A stretch of 38,131 nucleotides of DNA from the NCBI GenBank assembly GCA_964384025.1, contig CAYLJJ010000072.1:1-38131 (forward strand), written 5' to 3'. The notes beneath the pieces are model-generated. The model worked only from the letters and a program-made list of their open reading frames with translations. It had not been told where the DNA came from and did no database searches. This document shows, piece by piece, positions 9,099-16,971 of the stretch. A program made the translations under genes and the position numbers. Origin of the DNA: CAYLJJ01 sp964384025 (GTDB lineage Bacteria; Myxococcota_A; Bradymonadia; UBA7976; UBA1532). Position 1 is the first letter of the stretch. Each line of letters starts with the position of its first letter.

Positions 9099-9735
9099 GG
9101 AACTGTTGTCTGCAGCAGAAAGCAGCGCTCTCTCCAAGCGCTCTCCAGGAGCGCGCAGGCTCATCTTTGGGGGCTCCTTTAATCCCATTCATGAGGGTCA
9201 CTTGGCCGCTGCCCGCTACTGCCGAGATGAGCTGGGCTTCAGCCATGTGCTCTTCGTGCCCTGTGGAGATGGCAGCCGCAAACCGGAGCTTATCCAGGGC
9301 AGCGACCGCCTTGAGCTGTTGCGGGCAGCGATCCAGGGAGAGTCCAGCTTTGAGATCGAGGAGATGGAACTCTACAGCTCCGCGCGCCTACAGGTTCTCC
9401 AGACGCTGCGAGCGCTACGCGAACGCTGGCCAGAGGATCAACTCAGCTTATTCCGAGGAGAGGATGCATTGCGGCGCACACATCGGAAGCTTTTTAAGAT
9501 CAGGGGGTTGAGGATACAGCTCCTCAGGCGAGCGGGAGCTGTGCCTGCGGAGGAGACCATCGCCCGAAGCAGCACCCTGAACCGCTGCCGCGATCGCATC
9601 GATCTAGACCATCACTTCTCTCTAACCCTCTCCTCCACCGCTGTGCGCCGCGCGATTCAAGTGGGGAGATCGACCGTGGGGATGCTTCCTGAGGCTGTCG
9701 CGCGCTTGATCCTTGAGCGTGGTCTCTATCGATGA
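9088..9735 (+). CDS. nadD: NadD/CoaD-superfamily nucleotidyltransferase
   Basis: Up to 215 residues. FGGSFNPIHEGHL near residue 27 contains an intact HxGH nucleotidyltransferase motif, and LSSTAVRRAI near the C terminus is the ISSTxIR motif of NadD. The central NadD block (usually GADSL with a downstream Trp) is diverged to FRGEDALRR. NadD joins nicotinate mononucleotide to AMP in NAD synthesis; this is the best guess, but a different mononucleotide is possible. The frame opens with TTG at 9088, overlapping the preceding gene by 11 bases. A second TTG at 9106 has GAGGA four bases upstream and may be the real start. It is last in the operon, followed by a hairpin. Confidence 0.75.
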   Translation: MRSEELLSAAESSALSKRSPGARRLIFGGSFNPIHEGHLAAARYCRDELGFSHVLFVPCGDGSRKPELIQGSDRLELLRAAIQGESSFEIEEMELYSSARLQVLQTLRALRERWPEDQLSLFRGEDALRRTHRKLFKIRGLRIQLLRRAGAVPAEETIARSSTLNRCRDRIDLDHHFSLTLSSTAVRRAIQVGRSTVGMLPEAVARLILERGLYR

Positions 9736-9738
9736 CTC

Positions 9739-9768
9739 ACAAACACCATTAAAAAAGTAGGTGTTTGT
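9739..9768 (+). terminator. Candidate terminator hairpin after the nucleotidyltransferase gene
   Basis: ACAAACACC (9739-9747) and GGTGTTTGT (9760-9768) form a perfect 9-bp stem with a 12-base A-rich loop, starting four bases after the stop at 9735. The T tract behind it is weak (TTTAAAC), so efficiency is uncertain. Confidence 0.4.
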
Positions 9769-9777
9769 TTAAACAAA
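9764..9777. repeat. Perfect 14-bp palindrome TTTGTTTAAACAAA
   Basis: A perfect dyad in the AT-rich spacer, overlapping the right arm of the hairpin 9739-9768. It lies about 85 bases before the small secreted protein gene. It could be an operator for that gene or part of the terminator; nothing in the sequence decides. Confidence 0.35.
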
Positions 9778-9787
9778 AAGATATGAT

Positions 9788-9832
9788 TTGACAAATCCAA
9801 ATCCTTAAGGTAGTAAGAATATAACTACTACC
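9788..9832 (+). promoter_or_regulatory. Candidate promoter/operator region of the small secreted protein gene
   Basis: TTGACA stands at 9788-9793. The -10 with a 17-base spacer would be TAGTAA (9811-9816), which is poor. A 7-bp inverted repeat GGTAGTA (9809-9815) / TACTACC (9826-9832) with a 10-base loop covers the -10 region, as an operator or an RNA hairpin would. The start codon follows at 9862. Confidence 0.3.
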
Positions 9833-9861
9833 CTTTATAGCAAAGAGAAAAGACTCCGTTT

Positions 9862-10320
9862 ATGTTCAAAAACAGAATCATTTTTATCGCATTTTTAATG
9901 TTTGCTTCAACAGAAATGTCACATGCACAACAAAGACCAGATTCTGTTTGCGTTCAGGTCATTAATGCAGTGAGGGGGGGGAAGACAGATCTGAGCACTC
10001 TGTTGCCCATTGTTTTGCAGTTCGCGCTCTCAGGTCAAACACCAAATGCCATGATCAAACAGTGCCTTCAGAATTACCCTATGCTACTCCAGCAGGTCTT
10101 TGGTGGGGCAGCACCAAATACCTACCCCAACCCAAACGGAGGCTATCCGCCCCCTAGATATCCCAATGGGGGCTATCCACCTCCACCCCCGCCTCCTCGC
10201 TGGGCGACAGGCTGCTATACCCAATATGGAGGCTGTCGCTTAATGCAGCCAGTGCCTATGGGATCACCCTGCTTCTGCGTTATGCCCAACGGGATGCAAG
10301 CACCGGGTCAAGCGCGCTGA
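9862..10320 (+). CDS. Small exported Pro/Gly/Tyr-rich protein
   Basis: 152 residues. A clear Sec signal peptide (residues 1-~22, cleavage likely after SHA) is followed by a helical part with two cysteines (C30 and C68), then a Pro/Tyr/Gly-rich linker with repeated NGGYPPP units (about residues 92-112), and a C-terminal segment with four more cysteines. Six cysteines could give three disulfides. No known domain is recognised. The first third of the gene and the upstream 125 bases are clearly AT-richer than the neighbouring genes, which may indicate transfer or a strongly expressed surface protein. It stands alone between a plus-strand operon and a minus-strand gene. Confidence 0.75.
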   Translation: MFKNRIIFIAFLMFASTEMSHAQQRPDSVCVQVINAVRGGKTDLSTLLPIVLQFALSGQTPNAMIKQCLQNYPMLLQQVFGGAAPNTYPNPNGGYPPPRYPNGGYPPPPPPPRWATGCYTQYGGCRLMQPVPMGSPCFCVMPNGMQAPGQAR

Positions 10321-10390
10321 GTCCTCTCCCTTAAAAGTACAGAGCGCTGATTAAGTCATCACCCCAAATCAGACTGCCTGCGTCTGAGCC

Positions 10391-11416
10391 CTAAGGCCTC
10401 CCACTTCGACGAGGCAGAAGATCTCTGAGGCGAACCTCAGGATCATGGGCGCGGCGATACCAGCGCGTCAGCGTGGTGTAGCTAAAGAGGGTATTGATCC
10501 AGGGGATCATCAAAGCACGATGAAAGAGGGGATAGAACAGGACCAAACAGAGGAAAAACCAGAGGAGTGAGCCCAGGCTCAGGCTGTCACTCCAGAGCCA
10601 ACCCAGAGGCAATAACCAGAGGAGGTTTAAGAGCAAACCCCAGGAGTGTCCCACCTCAATCGCCTTAGGAGGACAGTAAGCCATACAGCGCATACAGCTC
10701 TCACAGCTCAGGGTCCAAAAGGGTCGCTTCTGTGTACCCAGGGCTCTCATCTTGAGGGCGCCTACAGGGCAACTCCGAGCGCAGAGTCCACAGGCGTTGC
10801 AGCGGCTGTTATAGAAGAAGAGCCGGGCCAGGAAGAAGCGACCCATGAGGAGATATCCCAGAGAGATGGGTGACAAAAGCAAGCCAAGGCTGCCCTCATA
10901 GAGGAGGTTGCGACTCCACCAATATCGCCTCCCTCCAAGGATCTGCTTCGCGAAGGCGATGACCCTGGGGTGGGCATGTTCATGAACCGCCTGGAAGCTT
11001 TTTGGAGAGAGGGCCGGATGCAGTGACATCCAGTTGGAGGGCATGTTAACGCTCATCCCTCCCCGTACACGGTATCCTCGGAGCCAGAGAAGTAGAGCCA
11101 AGATGAGGAAGGCCGAGCCCGCGATCCCCGGAGGATGCCAAACACCCAGGTGTATCCCCGCTCGACTACAGAGAACATAGGCGGCCCGCCCCTCTCCTTT
11201 GGGCAGGCGCGTGACTGTGCGGATCAATGCCCAGGGGGCAGTGAAGCCATGGGTAGGCCCCAACACCCCCAAGATACTCTCTCTCTCCAGATGTTCAGGG
11301 GGGTAGAGGTGGATTTCGCTGGGGATCTCTCGACACTCTCCCTCCTGAGCCATCCAGCGGGCCAGCCTCAAGCTGTTCCCCGTCCCGCTCATCACCAGTA
11401 AGTCCTGTCTCTGCAT
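10391..11416 (-). CDS. EFR1-type membrane protein: flavodoxin-like domain plus two [4Fe-4S] ferredoxin motifs
   Basis: 341 residues from the ATG at 11414-11416, which has GAGGAG about six bases upstream; a longer frame from TTG 11482 lacks such a site. The N terminus has a flavodoxin FMN phosphate loop (VMSGTGNSLRLA, residue ~8 on). Two [4Fe-4S] motifs follow: CNACGLCARSCP at ~206-217 and CESCMRCMAYCP at ~238-249. Hydrophobic segments lie at ~100-118, ~180-200 and ~260-310, so the protein sits in the membrane, unlike soluble family members. It probably moves electrons between a flavin and iron-sulfur partners; donor and acceptor are unknown. It is transcribed alone, divergent from the ParB-like operon. 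Confidence 0.8.
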   Translation of the reverse strand: MQRQDLLVMSGTGNSLRLARWMAQEGECREIPSEIHLYPPEHLERESILGVLGPTHGFTAPWALIRTVTRLPKGEGRAAYVLCSRAGIHLGVWHPPGIAGSAFLILALLLWLRGYRVRGGMSVNMPSNWMSLHPALSPKSFQAVHEHAHPRVIAFAKQILGGRRYWWSRNLLYEGSLGLLLSPISLGYLLMGRFFLARLFFYNSRCNACGLCARSCPVGALKMRALGTQKRPFWTLSCESCMRCMAYCPPKAIEVGHSWGLLLNLLWLLPLGWLWSDSLSLGSLLWFFLCLVLFYPLFHRALMIPWINTLFSYTTLTRWYRRAHDPEVRLRDLLPRRSGRP

Positions 11417-11574
11417 TTTGGCTCCTCTTCCAGTCGCTGTAGCGAGCAGCTCAGACCACTGCTCCTCCTTAAGGCTGCTCAAACTTCAGCCAGGGTGCCC
11501 TTTCAGAGCCACCCAATCGAGCATATCTCCCTGGTACATTGACAAGCCTTCCTTTCTTAGGGCATCGCTCCTCA

Positions 11575-12513
11575 ATGAGAGACAGCACACTCAAAGCGCG
11601 AATCATCAGGCGTGTAGAGAGGATCAGCCGAAAAGCCGCCGGTCCAAAGAGCGCGCCTCGTTCCTCTCCAGATCTACTCTCTCGTGTGTTGGCTCAGCTC
11701 CCAGAGAAGCTCCGTGGACGACTGCGAGAGGCCCTGGGACCTGATAAACGCCTGGGGCAGATGCAGCGAGAGTTGACACATCTGCGTGAGGAGAGAGAGT
11801 TCCTGCGCCATCGTGCGCGACGCTTAGATGAGATCCGCGAAGAGCTCAAACGCAGCCAGCGAGCCCTTGAGGAGCTTCGCTTGGAGATCAACGTTCAGGC
11901 GCGAGAGGGCGCGCGTGAGTTGGCGGAGGTGCGGCGTCAGGCCGAAGAAGCTCGGATAGAGCGTAGGGTGCCTCTCTCAGCGGTGCATTATGATCTTGAG
12001 GAGAGCCCCCGCCCCATCCGTGGCTTGGCTCGCTTGGCGATCAATATCAAGCGCTTTGGTCAGCTCAGCCCGGTCACCGCCCGCGCCCTGGGGGGGGGTC
12101 GCTATGCTCTGATCAGCGGCTACCGTCGGATGGAAGCGCTAAGCTTGGCGCGCTGTACTCATGTCTTGCTGCGGGTCGTGGAGATGGATGAGGAGACCGC
12201 CTCAGCCTTACAGATTGCAGAAAACTGTATGGTTGAAGGGATCCCCTCTAACGCTGTTCGCCATCTAGCAGAGCGGCTCTCAGAGCGCCCCGGTTTTCAA
12301 ACGGTGCTTCCCTTGATCCTCTCTGATGATCAAGCCGCAGAGGAGGAGATGTATTTGGAAGAGATGGCTGATGAGGCTCGACATCATTTGGCAGAGGGAG
12401 CAGGTTGGATCTCTGCCTTACGCCCTCACTGGGAAGAATTGGAGGAGGAACAGCGTTTGGCGTTGGAGGCGATGATCTTCTACTTTGCTCAAATCTCAGC
12501 GCTCCTCAGATGA
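11575..12513 (+). CDS. ParB-like nuclease/CTPase-domain protein with N-terminal coiled coil
   Basis: About 312 residues from the ATG at 11575; a TTG at 11539 would add 12 residues. Neither start has a clear ribosome site. Residues ~60-130 are highly charged and predicted coiled coil. A ParB N-terminal-type domain follows at ~130-225: RRVPLSAV, INIKRFGQLSPVTAR, GGRYALISGYRRMEAL (ParB box II-like, GxRR) and ALQIAENCMVEG. The C-terminal ~80 residues are acidic and helical. The helix-turn-helix of chromosomal ParB is not evident and no parA gene is nearby, so plasmid or chromosome segregation is not supported; a regulatory or nucleotide-binding role is more likely. The stop overlaps the epmA start (ATGA). 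Confidence 0.75.
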   Translation: MRDSTLKARIIRRVERISRKAAGPKSAPRSSPDLLSRVLAQLPEKLRGRLREALGPDKRLGQMQRELTHLREEREFLRHRARRLDEIREELKRSQRALEELRLEINVQAREGARELAEVRRQAEEARIERRVPLSAVHYDLEESPRPIRGLARLAINIKRFGQLSPVTARALGGGRYALISGYRRMEALSLARCTHVLLRVVEMDEETASALQIAENCMVEGIPSNAVRHLAERLSERPGFQTVLPLILSDDQAAEEEMYLEEMADEARHHLAEGAGWISALRPHWEELEEEQRLALEAMIFYFAQISALLR

Positions 12514-13448
12514 GGTACCTCAGAGAGCGACATATCATCCGTCGCGCTGTACGCGCTTTTCTAGATGCCCGCGATTATCTAGAAGTTGAACCTCCCCTGG
12601 CGGTCTCTTCTCCAGGGATGGAGCCTCACCTACGAGCCTTTGAGATCCAGGGAGGCAGGCGAGGCTATCTACATACCAGCCCTGAATATGCCCTCAAGCG
12701 CTTGCTGGGGGCAGGCTTTGAGCGTCTCTACTGCATCTGCCCCTGCTTTCGTGATGAGCCCCCTTCAGCTCATCATCGCCCAGAGTTCAGCATGTTGGAG
12801 TTCTATCAGCAGGGCCTTGATCTGGAGGGCTTGATGGATCTTACGGAGGGTTTGATCCGCGCTGCCGCGCAGGCACTCTATGGAGAGATGTCACTCCCTC
12901 TGGGGTTGGAGGCACCCTTTGAACGCTGGTCGATTCGAGAACTCTTTAAGGCGAAGGCTGGTCTGGATCCCTGGCTCTATCCCTCCGCGACGAGCCTCAA
13001 GCACGCCGCCCTCGCTGCGGGGCTCCCAGTCCACACCGACAGCCCTGAGTGGGATGATCTCTATTTTCAGATCTTCCTGAACGTGCTGGAACCCCAGATC
13101 AAGGCGCCCAGCTTCCTGTGGGGCTATCCAAGCTCTCAGGCAGCCCTCGCTCGCCTGGATCCAGAAGATCCCAGCCGGGCGCTGCGCTTTGAGCTTTATG
13201 CTGGGGGCCTGGAGTTGGCCAACGCTTTTGATGAGCTGATTGAGCCTGAGCTTCAACGCGCGCGCTTTCTGGAGGAGCAAGCTCTCCGCGCCCGCCTCGG
13301 TCTACCGATCTATCCCCTGGATGAAGCTCTCCTAGAGGCTCTCGGACAGATGCAACCCACAGCGGGGATCGCCATCGGCTTTGATCGACTCGTGATGCTC
13401 CTCTGTAGGGCGGATCATATCGATGAGGTCAGGATGGAGCCATGGTAG
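12510..13448 (+). CDS. epmA: EF-P lysine ligase EpmA (GenX/PoxA)
   Basis: 312 residues, close to the ~325 of E. coli EpmA and consisting only of the class II lysyl-tRNA-synthetase catalytic core without the anticodon-binding domain. Motifs: GMEPHL (~29), LHTSPEYALKRLL (~47), FRDEPPSAHHRPEFSMLEFY (class II motif 2 region, ~75), ELYAGGLELANAFDEL (~230) and GIAIGFDRLVML (motif 3, ~290). EpmA attaches (R)-beta-lysine to a conserved lysine of elongation factor P, which relieves ribosome stalling at polyproline. EpmB and EF-P are not in the window. The ATG at 12510 overlaps the previous stop; the longer frame from 12405 is not needed. Several proteins here are very Pro-rich (36374-36508), which would need active EF-P. 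Confidence 0.9.
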   Translation: MRYLRERHIIRRAVRAFLDARDYLEVEPPLAVSSPGMEPHLRAFEIQGGRRGYLHTSPEYALKRLLGAGFERLYCICPCFRDEPPSAHHRPEFSMLEFYQQGLDLEGLMDLTEGLIRAAAQALYGEMSLPLGLEAPFERWSIRELFKAKAGLDPWLYPSATSLKHAALAAGLPVHTDSPEWDDLYFQIFLNVLEPQIKAPSFLWGYPSSQAALARLDPEDPSRALRFELYAGGLELANAFDELIEPELQRARFLEEQALRARLGLPIYPLDEALLEALGQMQPTAGIAIGFDRLVMLLCRADHIDEVRMEPW

Positions 13449-14161
13449 AGCCGACTGAGATCCTCTGGCTCAAGAGCTGTGAGAGCAGCAATGACCAAGC
13501 CTGGGAAATGCCAAAGCAGTTTAAGGCGGTCGGCACAGATCAACAGACTCAAGGTCGAGGGCGTCTTAGACGCCCCTGGCACTCTCCTCCAGGCTGTGGC
13601 CTCTATCTGAGCTGGCGCGTCCAGCCCCGCTTCCCCATCAGCCAGGGGGGCGCGTTGCCCCTGTTGGCGGCGGTCGCTCTTGTGGAAATCTGTGAATCTT
13701 TGGGGGTCTTCCCTGAGCTGAAGTGGCCCAATGATCTTCTCTTAAGGGGAGCTAAACTTGGGGGCATCTTGAGCGAGGCTCGCAGCGACCCCAAGGCTTG
13801 GAGCGCGGTGGTTGGCTTGGGCCTCAATCTGAAGACCCCCTCAGGGGGTTATCCCGAAGAGATCCCTGGGATCGCCCTGGATTCTCAGATTCTGCCCCCG
13901 ACCGCCTATGTTCTAGCGCCCAAGCTATTGACACAGCTGGAGTCTTGGCTTGAGCAGGTCACTGATGAGGGGATGTCCTCCCTTATCGCAGCCTGGAGCG
14001 CGCGCTCTATCCCCCTGGGCAGCTTGATGCGCCAAGGGCAGCATCAAGGCAGCCTCCTTGGTCTAGCCCCCGATGGAGCCCTGCGTCTTCAGACTCAGGG
14101 AGCCGAGGTCTTGATTCATGCGGGAGATGTAGAGATGCTCTCCCGCTCTCCCCTTCATTAA
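13442..14161 (+). CDS. birA: Biotin--[acetyl-CoA-carboxylase] ligase
   Basis: 239 residues, a group I biotin protein ligase: catalytic and C-terminal domains only, with no N-terminal DNA-binding domain, so it should not act as a repressor. Motifs: TDQQTQGRGRLRRPWHSPPG (the GRGRxxR biotinyl-AMP loop, ~35-54), KWPNDLLL (~98), AKLGGILSE (~109) and VVGLGLNL (~125). The C-terminal ~50 residues form the SH3-like cap (GSLLGLAPDGALRL). It activates biotin with ATP and transfers it to the biotin carboxyl carrier protein. The ATG at 13442 overlaps the epmA stop by seven bases, indicating coupled translation. Confidence 0.92.
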   Translation: MVEPTEILWLKSCESSNDQAWEMPKQFKAVGTDQQTQGRGRLRRPWHSPPGCGLYLSWRVQPRFPISQGGALPLLAAVALVEICESLGVFPELKWPNDLLLRGAKLGGILSEARSDPKAWSAVVGLGLNLKTPSGGYPEEIPGIALDSQILPPTAYVLAPKLLTQLESWLEQVTDEGMSSLIAAWSARSIPLGSLMRQGQHQGSLLGLAPDGALRLQTQGAEVLIHAGDVEMLSRSPLH

Positions 14162-14171
14162 GGAGCCTCTT

Positions 14172-15446
14172 ATGCGAAACCTACTTTCTCTCCTCCTCCT
14201 CCTGGGCAGCGCCTCGGCGTTGCCCTCCTCTGTGGTCAGCGTAGAGACCAGCGCCAAGAGCAAGCTCAAGAGGGTCAAGCTCAAGCGCCAAGCAGATGAG
14301 CAGACCAAGGCTTTGATGGTAACCCTCTCTGAGTACATCATGGGAGATGAACTGCACCCCATGGAGGAGCGCAAGCCCAGCAACGGGATCGCCTTTTTGC
14401 ACCTAGCGGCCAGCGCCAAGCAGCCCAAGGTGGTCGCTTTAGCGCTCCGTTCTATGGCTCGCACTTGGCGAAGCAGCCCCAGCAAGCGCAGCGTGCGCCC
14501 GGTGATGGATGAGGATTACCACGCTGTGGTGATGGCCCGCGTCAACTCCAAGAATCCTCAGATCCGCTCAGGGGCGCTCTCTGCTGGCCGTATGCTCCTG
14601 ATCGGAAACCGCCCCAACCCCGAGTTTCTCAAGCAGATCTTAAAGATGGCTACCCAGGCTCCCATCCCCGATCAGATCGCCGCCATCGCCATGCTCTATA
14701 ACGTAAGGGACTACCAGATCCCCAAGCCTCGCCCAGGAAATCGTAAGTCCAAGATCATCGCTGAGCTTCTCTCCAACCTAGAGGGAGATGAGACCCTCAG
14801 CATCATGGCTACCCTGCGCAGCCTAAACCGCATCTCCTTTGTGGGGATGCCACAGAGCAAGAGATTGAGCAAGGTTTGCGTGAAGCTCTTAGAGCACAAA
14901 GAGCCCAGAGTTCAGGGGGGCGCCGCGCTCCTGCTGAGCAGCATCGCTCAGGGTCAGAAGAAGGTCCTGATTCCACGCTTTCAGGAGATGCTCCAGAGCG
15001 AGTACAGCTTCCTGAGAGCGATAGCCATCACCGGTCTCGCGAGCTTCGGAGATCTCAGCTCCGCTCACGCCATGGTGAAGTTGACGGGTGACTCAGGGAA
15101 GAGCGAGAGCCTCTTGGGAGGCTTCAAGGATCTCAATGGGAAACCAGGGCGGATCAAGCTTCGTGTCCCTGGCGGAGTTCAGATCAATGGTGTAGCTCTC
15201 TTTGGTCTCCAACTCCTCACCAGAGACTGGAAGGCGCCTTTCAGCTATGAGAGCTTTGGGAGTCGTGATCGTCAGGAGGGGCGCAAGAAAGGCATCAAGG
15301 CAGCTAAGAGCTGGTATAAGGCCAACAAGGCCAAGCTGCCCAAGGCCCCAAAGCTCAAGAAGAAGGTCCCTAAGAAAGAGAAGAAAGCCAGCAAGCCCAA
15401 AGGTCCTATCAAAGAGAGGAAGCCCGCCAAGAAAGGGAAGAAGTAA
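14172..15446 (+). CDS. Exported HEAT-repeat-like protein with Lys-rich tail
   Basis: 424 residues. A signal peptide (residues 1-~17, cleavage near ASA-L) is followed by helical repeats with HEAT/armadillo-like spacing over ~60-320, for example PKVVALALRSMAR, PQIRSGALSAGRML, PRVQGGAALLLSSIA and SFLRAIAITGLASFG. The last ~50 residues are extremely Lys/Pro-rich and basic and could bind anionic polymers such as LPS, DNA or peptidoglycan. A good ribosome site (AAGGAG at 14160-14165) precedes the ATG. It follows birA by 10 bases and probably shares its transcript. There is no enzymatic signature; a scaffold role in the envelope is inferred from the fold alone. Confidence 0.75.
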   Translation: MRNLLSLLLLLGSASALPSSVVSVETSAKSKLKRVKLKRQADEQTKALMVTLSEYIMGDELHPMEERKPSNGIAFLHLAASAKQPKVVALALRSMARTWRSSPSKRSVRPVMDEDYHAVVMARVNSKNPQIRSGALSAGRMLLIGNRPNPEFLKQILKMATQAPIPDQIAAIAMLYNVRDYQIPKPRPGNRKSKIIAELLSNLEGDETLSIMATLRSLNRISFVGMPQSKRLSKVCVKLLEHKEPRVQGGAALLLSSIAQGQKKVLIPRFQEMLQSEYSFLRAIAITGLASFGDLSSAHAMVKLTGDSGKSESLLGGFKDLNGKPGRIKLRVPGGVQINGVALFGLQLLTRDWKAPFSYESFGSRDRQEGRKKGIKAAKSWYKANKAKLPKAPKLKKKVPKKEKKASKPKGPIKERKPAKKGKK

Positions 15447-15537
15447 CCCTCTAAGGGGACTCCCATCTTGATCATACAGCGATGTTTTGGCTGTGATAAA
15501 ACGATCTTCTCTGTGGATCCAGTGACGGAGAATCGAG

Positions 15538-16041
15538 ATGAGGTTCAGCTTCCCACTCCTGCTCTTGAGCTGCGCTGATATAGCGATGGCTTCCGAGCTT
15601 CGAGATTTGGGAGAGATCCTTGATCAAGAGGTCATCGCTCCCTCTGCGGCTCCTCTGGGTGCCTCTTGTCACTGGGATCTTGAGTGTGTATTGGGTCTGC
15701 TCTGTATCGATCAGCGCTGCGCTGAAGAGGGGCTCACTTTGGATCTGGGTTCAGGGCCTGCTCGAGGATCTCCAGCAGATCAAAGGCCCTTGATCGATCA
15801 GAGACCGCCACTGCCTCCTGTAGATGCCGCGCTCAACTCCTGTATTTCGGCGGAGCCGGGTTGTCCTGTGCTCTGTAATTGTCAGGGAGTGTGTGGAGAT
15901 GGAGATGGTCTCTTGAGGAGCTGTGATGCGGCGCTGATCGAATCGGAGCATCCTCTGCCCTTCTGTGCTCAGATCTCGGGGGATGCTGATCTCAATGGGC
16001 TCATCAACGCTGAGGAGGCTCAAGCGCATGAACGAAGATAG
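15538..16041 (+). CDS. Exported Cys-rich protein with C-terminal EF-hand-like loop
   Basis: 167 residues. The N terminus is a short hydrophobic export signal. Either a lipobox (LLSC, C12) or cleavage near MAS is possible, so lipoprotein status is open. A Cys module CHWDLECxxxxxCIDQRC lies at ~44-61, a Pro/Asp linker with repeated DQRP at ~80-95, and another Cys cluster at ~100-142. A canonical 12-residue EF-hand loop, DADLNGLINAEE (Asp 1, Asp 3, Asn 5, Gly 6, Ile 8, Glu 12), lies at about 149-160, so calcium binding is likely. The gene overlaps the serine acetyltransferase start by 14 bases. The molecular role is unknown. Confidence 0.7.
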   Translation: MRFSFPLLLLSCADIAMASELRDLGEILDQEVIAPSAAPLGASCHWDLECVLGLLCIDQRCAEEGLTLDLGSGPARGSPADQRPLIDQRPPLPPVDAALNSCISAEPGCPVLCNCQGVCGDGDGLLRSCDAALIESEHPLPFCAQISGDADLNGLINAEEAQAHERR

Positions 16042-16933
16042 ACATATGAGTGAAGAGACCCTTGATGGGGTGGTTCGAGCGCTCCTCCGAGCTTATGAAG
16101 AGGACCCACGGCCCAGCGGCTGCGTTCGTTTCCCTGATCAGGAGAGCATCGCTCAGGTGATGCGTGCGATCCGCCGCCTGCTCTTCCCAGGCTACTATGC
16201 CAAGGAGGCGCTCGCTAAAGTGGGCCGCCAGCATCAGGTGGGTACTTGGCTCTGCCAAACCTGTGAGACTCTGACACAGATCATCCAGTCCGCTCTTCAA
16301 CATGAGCATCCAGAACTCTCTCCAGAGGAGAGTGGAGTGCGGGCGGCGAGGATCGCGGAGGGCTTGATCAAGAGCCTGCCCAAGATCCGCGCTCAACTTC
16401 GCCTGGACGCTGAGGCTGCCCTCGTAGGAGATCCAGCGGCTCAGAGCGTAGAGGAGGTGATCCTCAGCTACCCTGGCTTTGAGGCGATCACCCACCACCG
16501 TGTTGCTCATCAACTCTATCTAGCAGGTGTCCCTCACATCCCCAGAGTGATCACTGAGCGAGCACACCACAGCACGGGGGTGGATATCCATCCAGGTGCG
16601 CGTATCGGCGCCCGCTTTTTTATTGATCATGGCACAGGGGTGGTGATTGGAGAGACCACCGAGATTGGAGAGAGGGTCAAGATCTATCAGGGGGTGACGC
16701 TGGGGGCTCTCTCTGTACGAAGGAGCCTTGCTGGAGCCAAACGCCACCCCACCCTGGAGGATGGGGTCATCATCTATGCTGGAGCGACCGTGTTGGGTGG
16801 AGAGACGGTCATTGGAGCAAACTCAGTGATTGGGGGCAATGTCTGGCTCACCAACTCCGTCCCCGCTGGAACCGTAGTGCTCAATAACCCCCCTCCTCTA
16901 GATTATCACAGCCGCAAGCCCAAGCTTTCCTGA
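16028..16933 (+). CDS. cysE: Serine O-acetyltransferase (CysE/EpsC type)
   Basis: 301 residues from the ATG at 16028, chosen because GAGGAGG at 16012-16018 precedes it by nine bases; a second ATG is at 16046. The N-terminal helical domain (~1-165) is followed by the left-handed beta-helix of hexapeptide acyltransferases: GVDIHPGARIGARFFIDHGTG and VVIGETTEIGERVKIYQGVT (~185-225), then VIIYAGATVLGGETVIGANSVIGG. The catalytic His of IDHGTG and the HxxTGxDIHPGA motif (HHSTGVDIHPGA) are present. It transfers acetyl from acetyl-CoA to L-serine, the first step of cysteine synthesis. No cysK partner is in the window. Cysteine supply may suit the many Cys-rich proteins nearby, but that is speculation. 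Confidence 0.92.
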   Translation: MNEDRHMSEETLDGVVRALLRAYEEDPRPSGCVRFPDQESIAQVMRAIRRLLFPGYYAKEALAKVGRQHQVGTWLCQTCETLTQIIQSALQHEHPELSPEESGVRAARIAEGLIKSLPKIRAQLRLDAEAALVGDPAAQSVEEVILSYPGFEAITHHRVAHQLYLAGVPHIPRVITERAHHSTGVDIHPGARIGARFFIDHGTGVVIGETTEIGERVKIYQGVTLGALSVRRSLAGAKRHPTLEDGVIIYAGATVLGGETVIGANSVIGGNVWLTNSVPAGTVVLNNPPPLDYHSRKPKLS

Positions 16934-16971
16934 GCTATTACAAATCGAAAATAGGAGCAACTGGAGGACAC

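Noticed and set aside
11539..11544. TTGACA as a -35 box or TTG as start of the ParB-like gene
   Set aside because: No acceptable -10 at 16-18 bases downstream and no ribosome site before the TTG; the ATG at 11575 is a simpler start.
11575..12513. Plasmid or phage partition locus
   Set aside because: No ParA, no visible HTH, no parS-like repeats, and the neighbours are housekeeping genes.
15471..15497. Hairpin ATCATACAGC...GCTGTGAT after the HEAT-like gene as terminator
   Set aside because: The stem has an interruption and is followed by AAAACG, not a T tract.
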